Below, one piece after another: positions 44,163 through 53,024 of a DNA stretch of 64,000 nucleotides. Made by a program: the position numbers and the translations under genes. The first letter of the stretch is position 1. Each line of letters starts with the position of its first letter. Under the pieces are notes generated by a model. The model saw only the letters and a program-made list of their open reading frames with translations. It was not told the origin of the DNA and ran no database searches. The stretch lies in assembly GCF_021173675.1 (NCBI RefSeq), contig NZ_JAIHON010000018.1, positions 62,001 through 126,000 of the forward strand, given 5' to 3'. Source of the DNA: Streptomyces lincolnensis (GTDB lineage: Bacteria > Actinomycetota > Actinomycetes > Streptomycetales > Streptomycetaceae).

Positions 44163-46079
44163 TCACCGCTCGTACATGCCCTCGATCTGCTCCGCGAAGT
44201 CCCGCAGCACGACCTCGCGCCGCAGCTTCATCGACGGCGTCACATGGCCGGCCTCCTCGGAGAAGTCCCTCGTCAGGACCGTGAAGCGGCGGATGGACTC
44301 CGGCCGGGAGACCATCTTGTTGGCGTCGTCCACCGCCCGCTGCAGGACCTGCCTCAACTCCTCGTCGTCGACCAGGAGTTCCGCGGGCACCGGGTGTTTG
44401 CCGTTCATCCGGCGCCAGTGGGATACGCCGTCCATGTCGAGGGTGATCAGCGCCGATATGAACGGCCGGCGGTCGCCCAGGACCATCACCTGGGAGATCA
44501 GGGGGTGGGAGCGGAGCCAGTTCTCCAGGGGCGCGGGGGCGACGTTCTTGCCGCCGGCGGTGATGAGGATCTCCTTCTTGCGCCCGGTGATCGTGAGGTA
44601 GCCCTCGTCGTCCAGCTGCCCGATGTCACCGGTGGGGAACCAGCCGTCGGTGGAGGCCGGGATCACCCCACCGCCGTGCGGGTCCCAGTAGCCGCGGAAG
44701 ACCTGGTCGCCGCCGAGCAGGATCTCGCCGTCCGCCGCGATCCGCACCCGGGTCCCGGGCAGCGGCCAGCCGACCGTGCCCAGGCGGGGCTTGAGCGGGG
44801 GTGTGACCGTGGCCGCGCCGGTGGACTCGGTCAGGCCGTAGCCCTCGTAGACCTCCATGCCCGCGCCCGCGTAGAACGCGGCGAGCCGGCGGCCCAGCGG
44901 GGAGCCGCCGCAGATGATGTGCCGGACCCTGCCGCCCATCGCGTTGCGGATCCGGCGGTAGACCAGGGAGTCGTAGAAGGTGCGGGCGGTCTTCAGCGCG
45001 GCGTTCGGGCCGGAGCCGGTGCCGGACTGGCGGGCCTCGGCCGCCTCGGCGTAGCGGCAGGCCACGCCCACCGCGCGGTCGAAGGCGGCGGCCCGGCCGC
45101 CGCTCTCGGCCTTGGCGCGCGCGTTGTTGAAGACCTTCTCCAGCATGTACGGGATGACCAGCAGGAAGGTCGGCCTGAAGGTGCCGAGGTCCGCCATCAG
45201 GTCCTCCGCCTTCAGGCTCGGCGCGTGCCCCAGCCGCACCCGCGCGCGGATGCAGGCGACGGCGACCATCCGGCCGAAGACGTGGGACATGGGGAGGAAG
45301 AGGAGCGTGGCGAGGTCCTCGGCGGCCGTCTTGGACTTGAAGACGGGGTGGAGGAGTTCGATGGCGTTGTCGACCTCGGCGAAGAAGTTGCCGTGCGAGA
45401 GCACACAGCCCTTGGGGCGGCCGGTGGTGCCCGAGGTGTAGACGACGGTGGCCAGGGTGTCCGGGACGAGCATCCCGCGCCGTACGGCGACCTCCTGGTC
45501 GGGGACCTGGACGCCGAGCTCCGCCAGGCGGGGCAGATGGTCCTTCTCGATGATCCACATGTGCCGCAGATCGGGCAGCCGGCCCAGTTCCGGACCCAGT
45601 GCGGCCGCCTGGCTCACATGCTCGGTCACCAGGGCCACCGCGCCGGAGTCCTCCAGGATCCACCGGGTCTGGAAGACCGAGGAGGTGGGATAGATCGGCA
45701 CGGTGACCAGACCGGCCGCCCAGGCCGCGAAGTCCAGCAGCGTCCACTCGTAGATCGTCCGCGCCATGACGGCGATCCGGTCGCCCGGCTGGAGCCCCTC
45801 CGCGATCATGCCCTTCGCCAGCGCGAGCACCTCGGCGGCGAACTCGGCCGCCGTCACGTCCCGCCAACCGCCGTCCTCGGTACGGCGGCTGAGGACCCGT
45901 GCCTCGGGGGCGGTCTCGGCGTTGTCGAAGGGCAGGTCGGCGAGCGAGCCGTGGGCCCTCGGCGGGACCAGCGGCGGTACGGCCACCTCCCGCACCTCTC
46001 CGTCAAGCCGCCGGATCTCGGGCTCCACGAGTACGGGCATGCCGTCGTAGTCGGATCCGGACGTATGGGAGAGGGACAT
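44163..46079 (-). CDS. Long-chain acyl-CoA synthetase-like AMP ligase, copy 1
   Basis: 638 residues. AMP-binding motifs: P-loop 'VYTSGTTGRPKGC', 'GYGLTESTGAATVTPP', 'WFPTGDIGQLDDEGYLTITGRKKEILITAGGKNV'. FadD15-type enzymes of actinobacteria activate fatty acids to acyl-CoA. ATG at 46079 has GAGGAG upstream; 'MSLSHTSG' parallels the start of the paralogue. The neighbour at 46.3-48.3 kb is a close paralogue with colinear motifs, so this is a tandem duplication. The two have diverged by substitution along the whole length. Confidence 0.93.
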   Translation of the reverse strand: MSLSHTSGSDYDGMPVLVEPEIRRLDGEVREVAVPPLVPPRAHGSLADLPFDNAETAPEARVLSRRTEDGGWRDVTAAEFAAEVLALAKGMIAEGLQPGDRIAVMARTIYEWTLLDFAAWAAGLVTVPIYPTSSVFQTRWILEDSGAVALVTEHVSQAAALGPELGRLPDLRHMWIIEKDHLPRLAELGVQVPDQEVAVRRGMLVPDTLATVVYTSGTTGRPKGCVLSHGNFFAEVDNAIELLHPVFKSKTAAEDLATLLFLPMSHVFGRMVAVACIRARVRLGHAPSLKAEDLMADLGTFRPTFLLVIPYMLEKVFNNARAKAESGGRAAAFDRAVGVACRYAEAAEARQSGTGSGPNAALKTARTFYDSLVYRRIRNAMGGRVRHIICGGSPLGRRLAAFYAGAGMEVYEGYGLTESTGAATVTPPLKPRLGTVGWPLPGTRVRIAADGEILLGGDQVFRGYWDPHGGGVIPASTDGWFPTGDIGQLDDEGYLTITGRKKEILITAGGKNVAPAPLENWLRSHPLISQVMVLGDRRPFISALITLDMDGVSHWRRMNGKHPVPAELLVDDEELRQVLQRAVDDANKMVSRPESIRRFTVLTRDFSEEAGHVTPSMKLRREVVLRDFAEQIEGMYER

Positions 46080-46324
46080 GGTCGGCTCCTCGGGCGTGCA
46101 GCTGAAGACAGCTCTGCTGCATGTGGTACGCGCGATGCGTGCTCGGGCGTTCACCGCCGGTGCGCGAATCGGATGTTACCGGCGGTTAGGATGGCGATCC
46201 TAAGGGGCCCGGGTGGGGAGCATGTGCGGATTTCGGGAGGTTCCGGAGTCGGGCGTGTGCAACCTCGGAACCGGGCCAACGGCGCCTCGGGACCAGGCCG
46301 GTGCAGCCTCGGGACCGGTCCCGG

Positions 46325-48256
46325 TCACCGCTGACGGTCGTACAACTCCTCGATCTGCGAAGCGAATCGCTCGGCGATCGCCTCCCGGCGCAGTTTCATC
46401 GACGGGGTCAGATGCCCGTCCTCCTCCGTGAAGTCGACGGGGAGCACGGTGAAGCGGCGGATGGACTCCGGCCGGGAGACCAGCTTGTTCGCCTCGTCCA
46501 CCGCGCGCTGCAGGACCTGCCTCAACTCCTCGTCGTCGACCAGGAGTTCCGCGTCGGCCGGCTGCCTGCCGTTCATCCGCAGCCAGTGGCCGACGCCCTG
46601 GAGGTCGAGGGTGATCAGCGCCGAGATGTAGGGACGGGCGTCGCCGACGACCATCACCTGGGAGATCAGGGGGTGGGCGCGCAGCCAGTTCTCCAGCGGG
46701 GCCGGGGCGACGCTCTTGCCGCCCGCCGTGATCAGCATCTCCTTCTTGCGGCCGGTGATGTAGAGGTAGCCCTCCTCGTCCAGGTACCCGAGGTCACCGG
46801 TGGGCAGCCACTCGTCGGGGGCGGCCGGGGTGACACCGCCCGCGTCCGGATCCCAGTAGCCGCGCAGGACATGGCCGCCGGAGAGCAGGATCTCGCCGTC
46901 GGCGGCGAGGCGGACCTTGGTGCCGGGCAGGGGCCAGCCGACCGAGCCCATCCGGGGTTTGAGCGGGGGCGTGACCGTGGCGGCGCCGGTCGTCTCGGTC
47001 AGGCCGTAGCCCTCGTAGATCTCGATACCGGCGCCCGCGTAGAACGCGGCCAGCCGGCGGCCCAGCGGTGAGCCGCCGCTGATCATGTAACGGACCCTGC
47101 CGCCCATGGCGTTGCGGATCCGGCGGTAGACGAGCGGGTCGTAGAAGGCGCGGGCCGCCTTGAGGGCCGTGGTCGGTCCCGCGCCGGTGCCGGAGTGGCG
47201 GGCCTCCATCGCCTCGCCGTAGCGGCGGGCCACGCGGGCGGCGCGGTCGAAGGAGGAGACCCGGCCGCCGGTCTCGGCCTTGGCGCGGGCCACGTTGAAG
47301 ACCTTCTCCAGCATGTACGGGATGGCTATGAGACAGGTCGGGCGGAAACTCGCCAGGTCGGGCAGCAGTTCGTCCGCCTTCAGGCTCGCCGCGTGCCCGA
47401 GGCGCACCCGCGCGCGGATGCAGGCGATGGCGACCATCCGGCCGAAGACGTGCGACATCGGCAGGAAGTGCAGGACCGCCGCCTCCTCGCTGGTCCGCGC
47501 CCGGAAGACCGGGTAGAGCAGCTCGACGGCGTTGTCGACCTCGGCGAAGAAGTTGCCGTGGGTCAGCGCGCAGCCCTTGGGCCGGCCGGTGGTGCCCGAG
47601 GTGTAGACGACGGTGGCCAGGGTGTCGGGGCCGAGCATCGCGCGTCGTACGGCGACCTCCTGGTCCGGCACCCGCGCGCCGCACTCGGCCAGACGCTCCA
47701 CGTGCCGCTTCTCGATGACCCACAGGTGCCGCAGGTCCAGGATCCGGCAGAGTTCCGGGCCCAGCGCGGCGGCCTGCGCGGCGGTCTCGGTGACGAGGGC
47801 GACCGCGCCGGAGTTCTGCAGGATCCACCGGGCCTGGAAGACCGAGGAGGTCGGGTAGATCGGCACGGTGACCAGGCCGGCGGCCCAGGCGGCGAAGTCC
47901 AGCAGCGTCCACTCGTAGCGGGTGGGCGCCATGATGGCGAGCCGGTCGCCGGGCCTGAGCCCTTCGGAGATCAGCCCTTTGGCCACCGCCAGGACCTCGC
48001 GGGCGAACTGCTCCGCCGTCACGTCCGTCCAGCCGCCGTCCTCGGTCTTGCGGCTGAGGACCTTGTCGTCGGGGGCGAGGCGCGCGTTGTCGAAGGGCAG
48101 GTCGGCGAGCGAGCCGTGGGTGGAGGGCGGGACGAACGGGGGGACGGAGACCTCCCGCACCGCCCCGTCCAGATGCCGGATCTCGGGCTCCACCAGGATC
48201 GGTGTGCCGTCGTACTCGGTGGAGTGGACCGCCATGGAAACAGGCGAGAGGGACAC
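46325..48256 (-). CDS. Long-chain acyl-CoA synthetase-like AMP ligase, copy 2
   Basis: 643 residues, with the same motif series ('VYTSGTTGRPKGC', 'GYGLTETTGAATV', 'EEGYLYITGRKKEMLITAGGKSV'). I prefer GTG 48256 (GGAGA upstream, sequence 'MSLSPVSMAV') because it matches the first paralogue; ATG 48235 is also possible. Divergent from the long FabG gene, sharing an operator-like region. Same fatty-acid activation role as copy 1 is expected. Confidence 0.93.
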   Translation of the reverse strand: MSLSPVSMAVHSTEYDGTPILVEPEIRHLDGAVREVSVPPFVPPSTHGSLADLPFDNARLAPDDKVLSRKTEDGGWTDVTAEQFAREVLAVAKGLISEGLRPGDRLAIMAPTRYEWTLLDFAAWAAGLVTVPIYPTSSVFQARWILQNSGAVALVTETAAQAAALGPELCRILDLRHLWVIEKRHVERLAECGARVPDQEVAVRRAMLGPDTLATVVYTSGTTGRPKGCALTHGNFFAEVDNAVELLYPVFRARTSEEAAVLHFLPMSHVFGRMVAIACIRARVRLGHAASLKADELLPDLASFRPTCLIAIPYMLEKVFNVARAKAETGGRVSSFDRAARVARRYGEAMEARHSGTGAGPTTALKAARAFYDPLVYRRIRNAMGGRVRYMISGGSPLGRRLAAFYAGAGIEIYEGYGLTETTGAATVTPPLKPRMGSVGWPLPGTKVRLAADGEILLSGGHVLRGYWDPDAGGVTPAAPDEWLPTGDLGYLDEEGYLYITGRKKEMLITAGGKSVAPAPLENWLRAHPLISQVMVVGDARPYISALITLDLQGVGHWLRMNGRQPADAELLVDDEELRQVLQRAVDEANKLVSRPESIRRFTVLPVDFTEEDGHLTPSMKLRREAIAERFASQIEELYDRQR

Positions 48257-48450
48257 GGGCGTCTCCAGGAACGTTGGCCCGCGGGTGGGGGAGAGCCGCA
48301 GGTCAGGCAGGAGATCGTACGGCTCACCCGTGAGGGGTCGGTGAGGATTCCGAGGTCGTCCGGGGTCGGAGATGTGGATCCTCGCCGCTTTTCTTGCCGA
48401 AAGCGCCCTACTCGACGGTATGGTGAACATTTTTCATCTTCTGGCCCCCA

Positions 48451-48481
48451 CTTACCTCGGGTAACCTGACTCCGGAGTAAG
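48451..48481. promoter_or_regulatory. Possible operator between acyl-CoA ligase and FabG genes
   Basis: CTTAC (48451-48455) and GTAAG (48477-48481) are inverted repeats flanking GGTAACC (48460-48466), which itself reads TTACC-TCG-GGTAA with the left copy. The region serves the divergent ligase and FabG promoters; the TetR at 51.3 kb is a candidate binder. Confidence 0.4.
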
Positions 48482-48507
48482 CCGAGTATCCGTGTGGGGA
48501 GTTGGAC

Positions 48508-49803
48508 ATGGCCGACCGCTATCTGAGCTTCACCGGCACCGCGCCCGGCCGCTTCCTCACTCGGCGCCTGGGGCTGCCGCGGCCCGCCCCACTGGTCCGC
48601 TGGTCCCCCGAAAGGCCTTCTTTCGACGGCGACTCGCTCCATCTGACGGCGGGTAAGTCGAAGCTGGATCTCGCCGCTACGGGGCTCCCGCTCAGCCTCT
48701 CCTCGGAGCGCCCCGCCGGCGTCCTCCTCGACGCCACCGGTGTCCGGGACGTCGAGGGGCTCGGGGAGGCGCACGCGGCCCTGCACCCGGTCGTGCGGTC
48801 GGTGGCGGCGAGCGGGCGGGTGGTGGTGCTGGGCGCCCCGCTCGACCCGGACGACCATCACCAGGCCGCCGCCCAGCAGGCGTTGGAGGGCTTCGCGCGC
48901 TCGCTCGGCAAGGAGATCGCGGGCGGGCGGACGGTGAACCTGGTCCGGCTGACGGACGCGGTCGCGGCGGAGTCGACGCTGCGGTTCCTGCTGTCTCCGA
49001 AGTCGGCTTATGTCAGCGGGCAGGTGGTGGAGGTGGGGGGTGGCCCGGTCACCGCCTCCTTCGACCGGGACCGGCCCCTGTCCGGCCGTACCGCGCTGGT
49101 CACCGGGGGTGCGCGCGGGATCGGGGAGGCGGTCGCCGAGACGCTGGCGCGGGACGGGGCGCGGGTCGTCGTCCTGGACGTCCCCGCCGCTCTCGCCGAC
49201 GCCGAGCGGGTCGCCGAACGCCTCGGCGGGACCGCCCTCGCGCTCGACATCACCGCCGACGACGCCGGCGAGCGGATCGCCCGCGCCCTGCCCGACGGTC
49301 TGGACGTCCTGGTCCACAACGCGGGCATCACACGGGACCGACGGCTCGTCAACATGCCTGCCGAGCGCTGGAGTTCGGTGCTCCAGGTGAACCTGGCGAG
49401 CGTGCTGCGCACCACGGACGCGCTGCTGGCGAGCGGGACGCTGCGCTCCGGGGGCCGGGTCGTGGCGACCGCCTCCATCGCGGGGCTCGCGGGCAACGCC
49501 GGGCAGACGAACTACGGCGCGAGCAAGGCGGGCGTGGTCGGCCTGGTCCGCTCCCTCGCGCCGCGCGCCCTCGCCGAACACGGGGTGACCGTCAACGCGG
49601 TCGCCCCCGGGTTCATCGAGACCCGGATGACGGCCTCGATCCCCCTCTTCATCCGCGAGGCGGGCCGCCGCATGAACTCCCTCTCCCAGGGCGGCCTCCC
49701 CGTCGACGTCGCCGAAACCACCGCCTGGCTCGCCCATCCCGCCTCCGGCGCGGTCAACGGACAGGTCGTACGGGTCTGCGGGCAGAGCCTGCTGGGGGCG
49801 TGA
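48508..49803 (+). CDS. Long-form 3-oxoacyl-ACP reductase (FabG4/HMwFabG-like)
   Basis: 431 residues: an N-terminal flavodoxin-like half (about 1-200, degenerate) followed by an active short-chain dehydrogenase domain. In the SDR part 'ALVTGGARGIGEAVAETLARDGARVVVLD', 'VHNAGITRD', 'ASIAGLAGNAGQTNYGASKAGV' (Ser-Tyr-Lys triad) and 'VNAVAPGFIETRMT' are intact. Mycobacterial FabG4 has the same two-domain layout and is paired with a MaoC-like dehydratase, as here. GTGGGGAG lies 7 nt before the ATG. Confidence 0.92.
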   Translation: MADRYLSFTGTAPGRFLTRRLGLPRPAPLVRWSPERPSFDGDSLHLTAGKSKLDLAATGLPLSLSSERPAGVLLDATGVRDVEGLGEAHAALHPVVRSVAASGRVVVLGAPLDPDDHHQAAAQQALEGFARSLGKEIAGGRTVNLVRLTDAVAAESTLRFLLSPKSAYVSGQVVEVGGGPVTASFDRDRPLSGRTALVTGGARGIGEAVAETLARDGARVVVLDVPAALADAERVAERLGGTALALDITADDAGERIARALPDGLDVLVHNAGITRDRRLVNMPAERWSSVLQVNLASVLRTTDALLASGTLRSGGRVVATASIAGLAGNAGQTNYGASKAGVVGLVRSLAPRALAEHGVTVNAVAPGFIETRMTASIPLFIREAGRRMNSLSQGGLPVDVAETTAWLAHPASGAVNGQVVRVCGQSLLGA

Positions 49804-50184
49804 GCGCTCCGCTGAGGGGGGCGGCGGGGGCGAGGTGCGTGTGCGGGCCGGCGAGGTCGAGGTGGCTCCGCCTGGGGCTGGGGTACTGGCCGCGCCCGGG
49901 GTTGGGGTACTGGCCCCGCCCGAGTTGGAACCGCACGCCGGGACGAGCCCGCGCCGCTGCGCGGTCGGCACCTGTGCCCCGGCGGGGTCCGTCGGGACTG
50001 CCCCCACCCGGAGGCCGGCCGCCGCCGGCGACCACGCACCCCCGCCTCCGCCCCCGCACGGTCCGCTGCCGCGCCCCTGGCGAGCCTGTGGATCTGGTCG
50101 CGTTCACGCGCGCGGCGAGGGACAGCTGCCGGGGCGGGCCACCGTGGCGTCCGTGCGGTCGCCCCGTGCCCCCGCCCGGGCCAA
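49804..50184 (+). other. FabG-MaoC intergenic stretch, no supported gene
   Basis: From the FabG stop to the start of the microsatellite there is G+C-rich sequence containing a direct repeat of about 20 bp (near 49878 and 49903, 'GGGGTACTGGCC'). A frame in phase with maoC is open across it from GTG 49800, but the translation is Arg/Pro low complexity with no recognisable domain. Confidence 0.5.
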
Positions 50185-50369
50185 CTCGGACCGGCCCAGC
50201 TCGGCTCGGCTCGGTCCGGCTCGGCTCGGTCCGGCCCGGACCAACTCGGCTCGACTCGGTCCGGCTCGGCTCGGCTCGGCTCGGTCCGGACCAACTCGGC
50301 TCGACTCGGTCCGGCTCGGCTCGGTCCGGCCCGGACCAGCTCGGCTCGGTCCGGCTCGGCTCGGCCCGG
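50185..50369. repeat. Pentanucleotide microsatellite of 37 units
   Basis: 185 bp made of 5-bp units: CTCGG dominant, with TCCGG, CCCGG, ACCAA, CTCGA and ACCGG variants, all in register. A higher-order block (ACCAA CTCGG CTCGA CTCGG TCCGG CTCGG) is repeated. It lies between FabG and MaoC, 46 bp before the MaoC start. Confidence 0.9.
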
Positions 50370-50414
50370 ATGTTCTCTCGCTCCGCCGCACCCGTACACG
50401 AAAGGCAGGACCAG

Positions 50415-51293
50415 GTGACTCCCCCACCGACCACCACCCTGACCGCCACCCCCGGTCTCGCTCCCCTGCTCGCCCGGGGCGCCCTGCTGTCCCCGTTCAA
50501 ACGGCCGCGTCCGGACGCGTACTTCCCCCGTACCCGGCTCGTGCTGCCCGGCCTGCGGGTCGATCTGGCGCGGCTCGCGGCCTACGAACGGGTGTGCGGG
50601 TTCGCCACCGGGGACGACGCGCTGCCCCCGACCTATCCGCACGTGCTCGGCTTCCCGCTGGCCATGCGGCTGATGAGCGGGCTGCGCTTCCCGTTGCCGT
50701 TGCTCGGGCTCGTCCACACGTCGGTGGAGATCACCCGGCGCGCACCGCTGGCGGCCACCGGGGAGTACGAACTCATGGTGTACGTCGAGGAGTTGGTGCC
50801 GCACCGGCGGGGCACCGAGGCCGCCGTCGTCACCGAGATGCGGGCGGGCGGGGAGGTGGTGTGGGAGTCGCGGAGCACGTACCTGGCCCGGCACCGGCAC
50901 CGGGCTCGCTCACGCCCCGCGCCCTCGTCGGAGCGGCTGGGGGAACGGGAGGAACGGGAGACGCTGCCGGCCGAGGCGGAGTGGCGGCTCGCGGGGGACG
51001 TGGGCCGGAGGTACGCGGCAGCCTCCGGCGACCGCAACCCGATCCACCTGCACCCGCTCACCGCCCGCCTCTTCGGCTTCCCCCGCGCCATCGCGCACGG
51101 CATGTGGACCCTCGCCCGGGGCCTGGCCGCCCACGGCACCCCGACCGCCGTCCTGGTCCGCGCCGACTTCCGCGCCCCGGTCCTGCTGCCGGGCACGGTC
51201 ACCTACGCGGCGGACGGCACCGGGCTCTTCGAACTGCGCGGCGGGGACGGGCGGGTGCATGTGAGCGGGGGTGTCTACCCGCTGGTGCTCTGA
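50415..51293 (+). CDS. MaoC-like dehydratase (R-hydratase type)
   Basis: 292 residues with a double hot-dog layout; the hydratase motif is in 'RYAAASGDRNPIHLHPLTARLFGFPRAIAHGMWTLARGLA' near residues 205-240, where Asp and His are the catalytic pair. It would act on acyl-CoA or acyl-ACP with the neighbouring FabG. GTG at 50415 has GGCAGGA 5 nt before; an upstream extension in frame to 49800 would add the repeat-encoded segment and is unlikely. The last 19 nt overlap the convergent TetR gene. Confidence 0.9.
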   Translation: MTPPPTTTLTATPGLAPLLARGALLSPFKRPRPDAYFPRTRLVLPGLRVDLARLAAYERVCGFATGDDALPPTYPHVLGFPLAMRLMSGLRFPLPLLGLVHTSVEITRRAPLAATGEYELMVYVEELVPHRRGTEAAVVTEMRAGGEVVWESRSTYLARHRHRARSRPAPSSERLGEREERETLPAEAEWRLAGDVGRRYAAASGDRNPIHLHPLTARLFGFPRAIAHGMWTLARGLAAHGTPTAVLVRADFRAPVLLPGTVTYAADGTGLFELRGGDGRVHVSGGVYPLVL

Positions 51294-51949
51294 AGGGGTT
51301 CGACCGTCTCGGGCGGCGGTGACCAGGACCGCCCCTCCATGAGGTTGCCCAGGCCCGCCCACGCGAAGTTCATCAGGGTGGCCGCCGCCTGCCGGGCGGT
51401 GACGCCGGGCGTGGTGTTCGCCCAGGTGGCCAGGGACTCGGCGGCGCCGACCAGGGCGACGGCGAGACCGGCGACCTCGCCCTCGGCGAGATCGGGGTCG
51501 CGGTGGGCCTCGCGGGCCGCGACGACGATCAGCTCGGTCACGAACGCGACGATCTCCTCCCGCATCGCGGCGACCTCGGCCGCGAAGCGCTCGCCGTGCG
51601 TCCGCGCCTGGAGGTACAGCACCGACCAGGCGTCCGGGTTCCGCGCGGTGTGCGTGAAGAACGCCCCCAGCCCGTCCCAGAGTTGGCGGTCGGCCGGCAG
51701 CCCGGGACGCACCCCGGCCCGGACCGCCTCGGTCAGGGCCCGCGCCTCACGGCGGATGCAGGCGGTGAAAAGGTCTTCCTTCGAGTTCAGGTACAGGTAC
51801 ACCAACGGCTTGGACACACCCGCGAGTTCGGCGATCTCGTCCATCGACGCGGCCATGTACCCACGCTGCCCGAACGTCCGTACCGCGGCGTCCAGCATCT
51901 GCTGCTCCCGGACCGCACGCGGCATGCGCTTGCTCTTCACGGCACCCAT
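51275..51949 (-). CDS. TetR-family regulator
   Basis: 224 residues. The helix-turn-helix is at about 15-60 ('REQQMLDAAVRTFGQRGYMAASMDEIAELAGVSKPLVYLYLNSKEDLFTACIRRE'), followed by a helical ligand domain (TetR_C type). It is convergent with maoC and likely controls the FabG-MaoC or ligase promoters, where TTAC/GTAA sites are seen. The target is inference. Confidence 0.94.
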   Translation of the reverse strand: MGAVKSKRMPRAVREQQMLDAAVRTFGQRGYMAASMDEIAELAGVSKPLVYLYLNSKEDLFTACIRREARALTEAVRAGVRPGLPADRQLWDGLGAFFTHTARNPDAWSVLYLQARTHGERFAAEVAAMREEIVAFVTELIVVAAREAHRDPDLAEGEVAGLAVALVGAAESLATWANTTPGVTARQAAATLMNFAWAGLGNLMEGRSWSPPPETVEPLQSTSG

Positions 51950-52007
51950 GGGGCAAGGGTAATTGGGGCCCGGCCGCCGCAGGTGCCAGGAAGCCCGGGG
52001 GCGACCG

Positions 52008-52307
52008 CTAGGAGGTCTGGCCCTGGACCCGGGCCGCGTCGTCCGCGCCGTCCTCCTGGGTGCGGTTCGCCTCCAGGTTGGCCTTGACGCGGTCCACCTT
52101 CTGGACGACCTGGATCGAGGCGCGGTCGCGCTCCTTGCGCAGGGCGACGAAGCTGATCGGGGCCGAGATCACCAGGGAGAGCAGGATGACCCACATGCCG
52201 TTGGAGGAGCCGAGGCCGCGCGGGACGACTCCGGTGTAGACGAGACCCCAGACGACCACGAGGCAGCCCACGAAGATCCCGAGGCGCATCAGTGTGTAGC
52301 GGAGCAT
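52008..52307 (-). CDS. DUF4229 small membrane protein
   Basis: 99 residues with two membrane helices ('LGIFVGCLVVVWGLVY' and 'MWVILLSLVISAPISFVAL') separated by a short loop, then a charged helix ('KERDRASIQVVQKVDRVKANLEANRTQEDG') typical of DUF4229 proteins in actinobacteria. Start ATG at 52307 chosen; TTG 52331 would add eight residues. Function unknown. A GNAT gene lies upstream. Confidence 0.85.
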   Translation of the reverse strand: MLRYTLMRLGIFVGCLVVVWGLVYTGVVPRGLGSSNGMWVILLSLVISAPISFVALRKERDRASIQVVQKVDRVKANLEANRTQEDGADDAARVQGQTS

Positions 52308-52408
52308 CTCAATCCACTCTTCCGAATCCAAAAAGGGGCACTGTCCAGTGAAGCACGGCGGAGTTCCGGTCCTGGAGGGGGGTGCGCCAGGCCACCGGGT
52401 CGGTGCGG

Positions 52409-52933
52409 TCAGTGCAGCGGCAGCAGCATGATGACGTCGTCGCGGTCGTCGCCCGGTGCGACGCGGATGGCGCCGGGGATCCGGCCGACCTCCTTGTAGC
52501 CGCAGGAGCCGTAGAACCGCTCCAGGCCGAGGCCGCCGCGGCAGGTGAGGCGGATCGCCTCGACGCCGTCGAGGGTGCGGGCCGCGTCCGCGGCGGCGGC
52601 GAGCAGCTCACGGCCGTAGCCCTTGCCCTGGTGCCGGGGGTGGACCATCACCGTGTACGCCCAGACCCAGTGGATCATCAGCCGGTGCGTGTTGAGGACC
52701 AGGAAGGCGGTCGCGGCGACCGCGCCGTCCTCGTCGTGCCCCACGACCAGCCGGGTGCGGCCCTCGGCCATCGCGGCGAGGTGCTTGACCAGCTCCGGCC
52801 GGATCGTCTCCCGGTCCACCGGCGGGACGAAGCCGACGGCGCCGCCCGCGTTCGACGCGTCCGTCCACAGATCGAGCAGGCCGTCCCGCAGTTCGGGCGT
52901 CACAGCGGGATCGAGGGTGAAGGTAAGGGGCAT
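52409..52933 (-). CDS. GNAT-family N-acetyltransferase
   Basis: 174 residues. Acetyl-CoA loop 'VMVHPRHQGKGYGRELLAAAADAAR' and 'LTCRGGLGLERFYGSCGYKEVGRIPGAI' are typical of GNATs. The N-terminal half has 'GAVGFVPPVDRETIRPEL'. The substrate is unknown. A stand-alone gene. Confidence 0.9.
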   Translation of the reverse strand: MPLTFTLDPAVTPELRDGLLDLWTDASNAGGAVGFVPPVDRETIRPELVKHLAAMAEGRTRLVVGHDEDGAVAATAFLVLNTHRLMIHWVWAYTVMVHPRHQGKGYGRELLAAAADAARTLDGVEAIRLTCRGGLGLERFYGSCGYKEVGRIPGAIRVAPGDDRDDVIMLLPLH

Positions 52934-53024
52934 GAATCAAGGGTAGCCATTACCATTAAGGGAGCTCAAGTGACTTGCCGCGTCACGTGTGTCACGTGGA
53001 TCCTCGTGGCCCTCGTGATCCTGG

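Noticed and set aside
49800..50414. MaoC extended upstream to GTG 49800, overlapping the FabG stop
   Set aside because: The extension is encoded by low-complexity DNA and the pentanucleotide repeat; GTG 50415 has its own ribosome-binding sequence right before the conserved domain. The stop-start overlap is noted as the only argument in favour.
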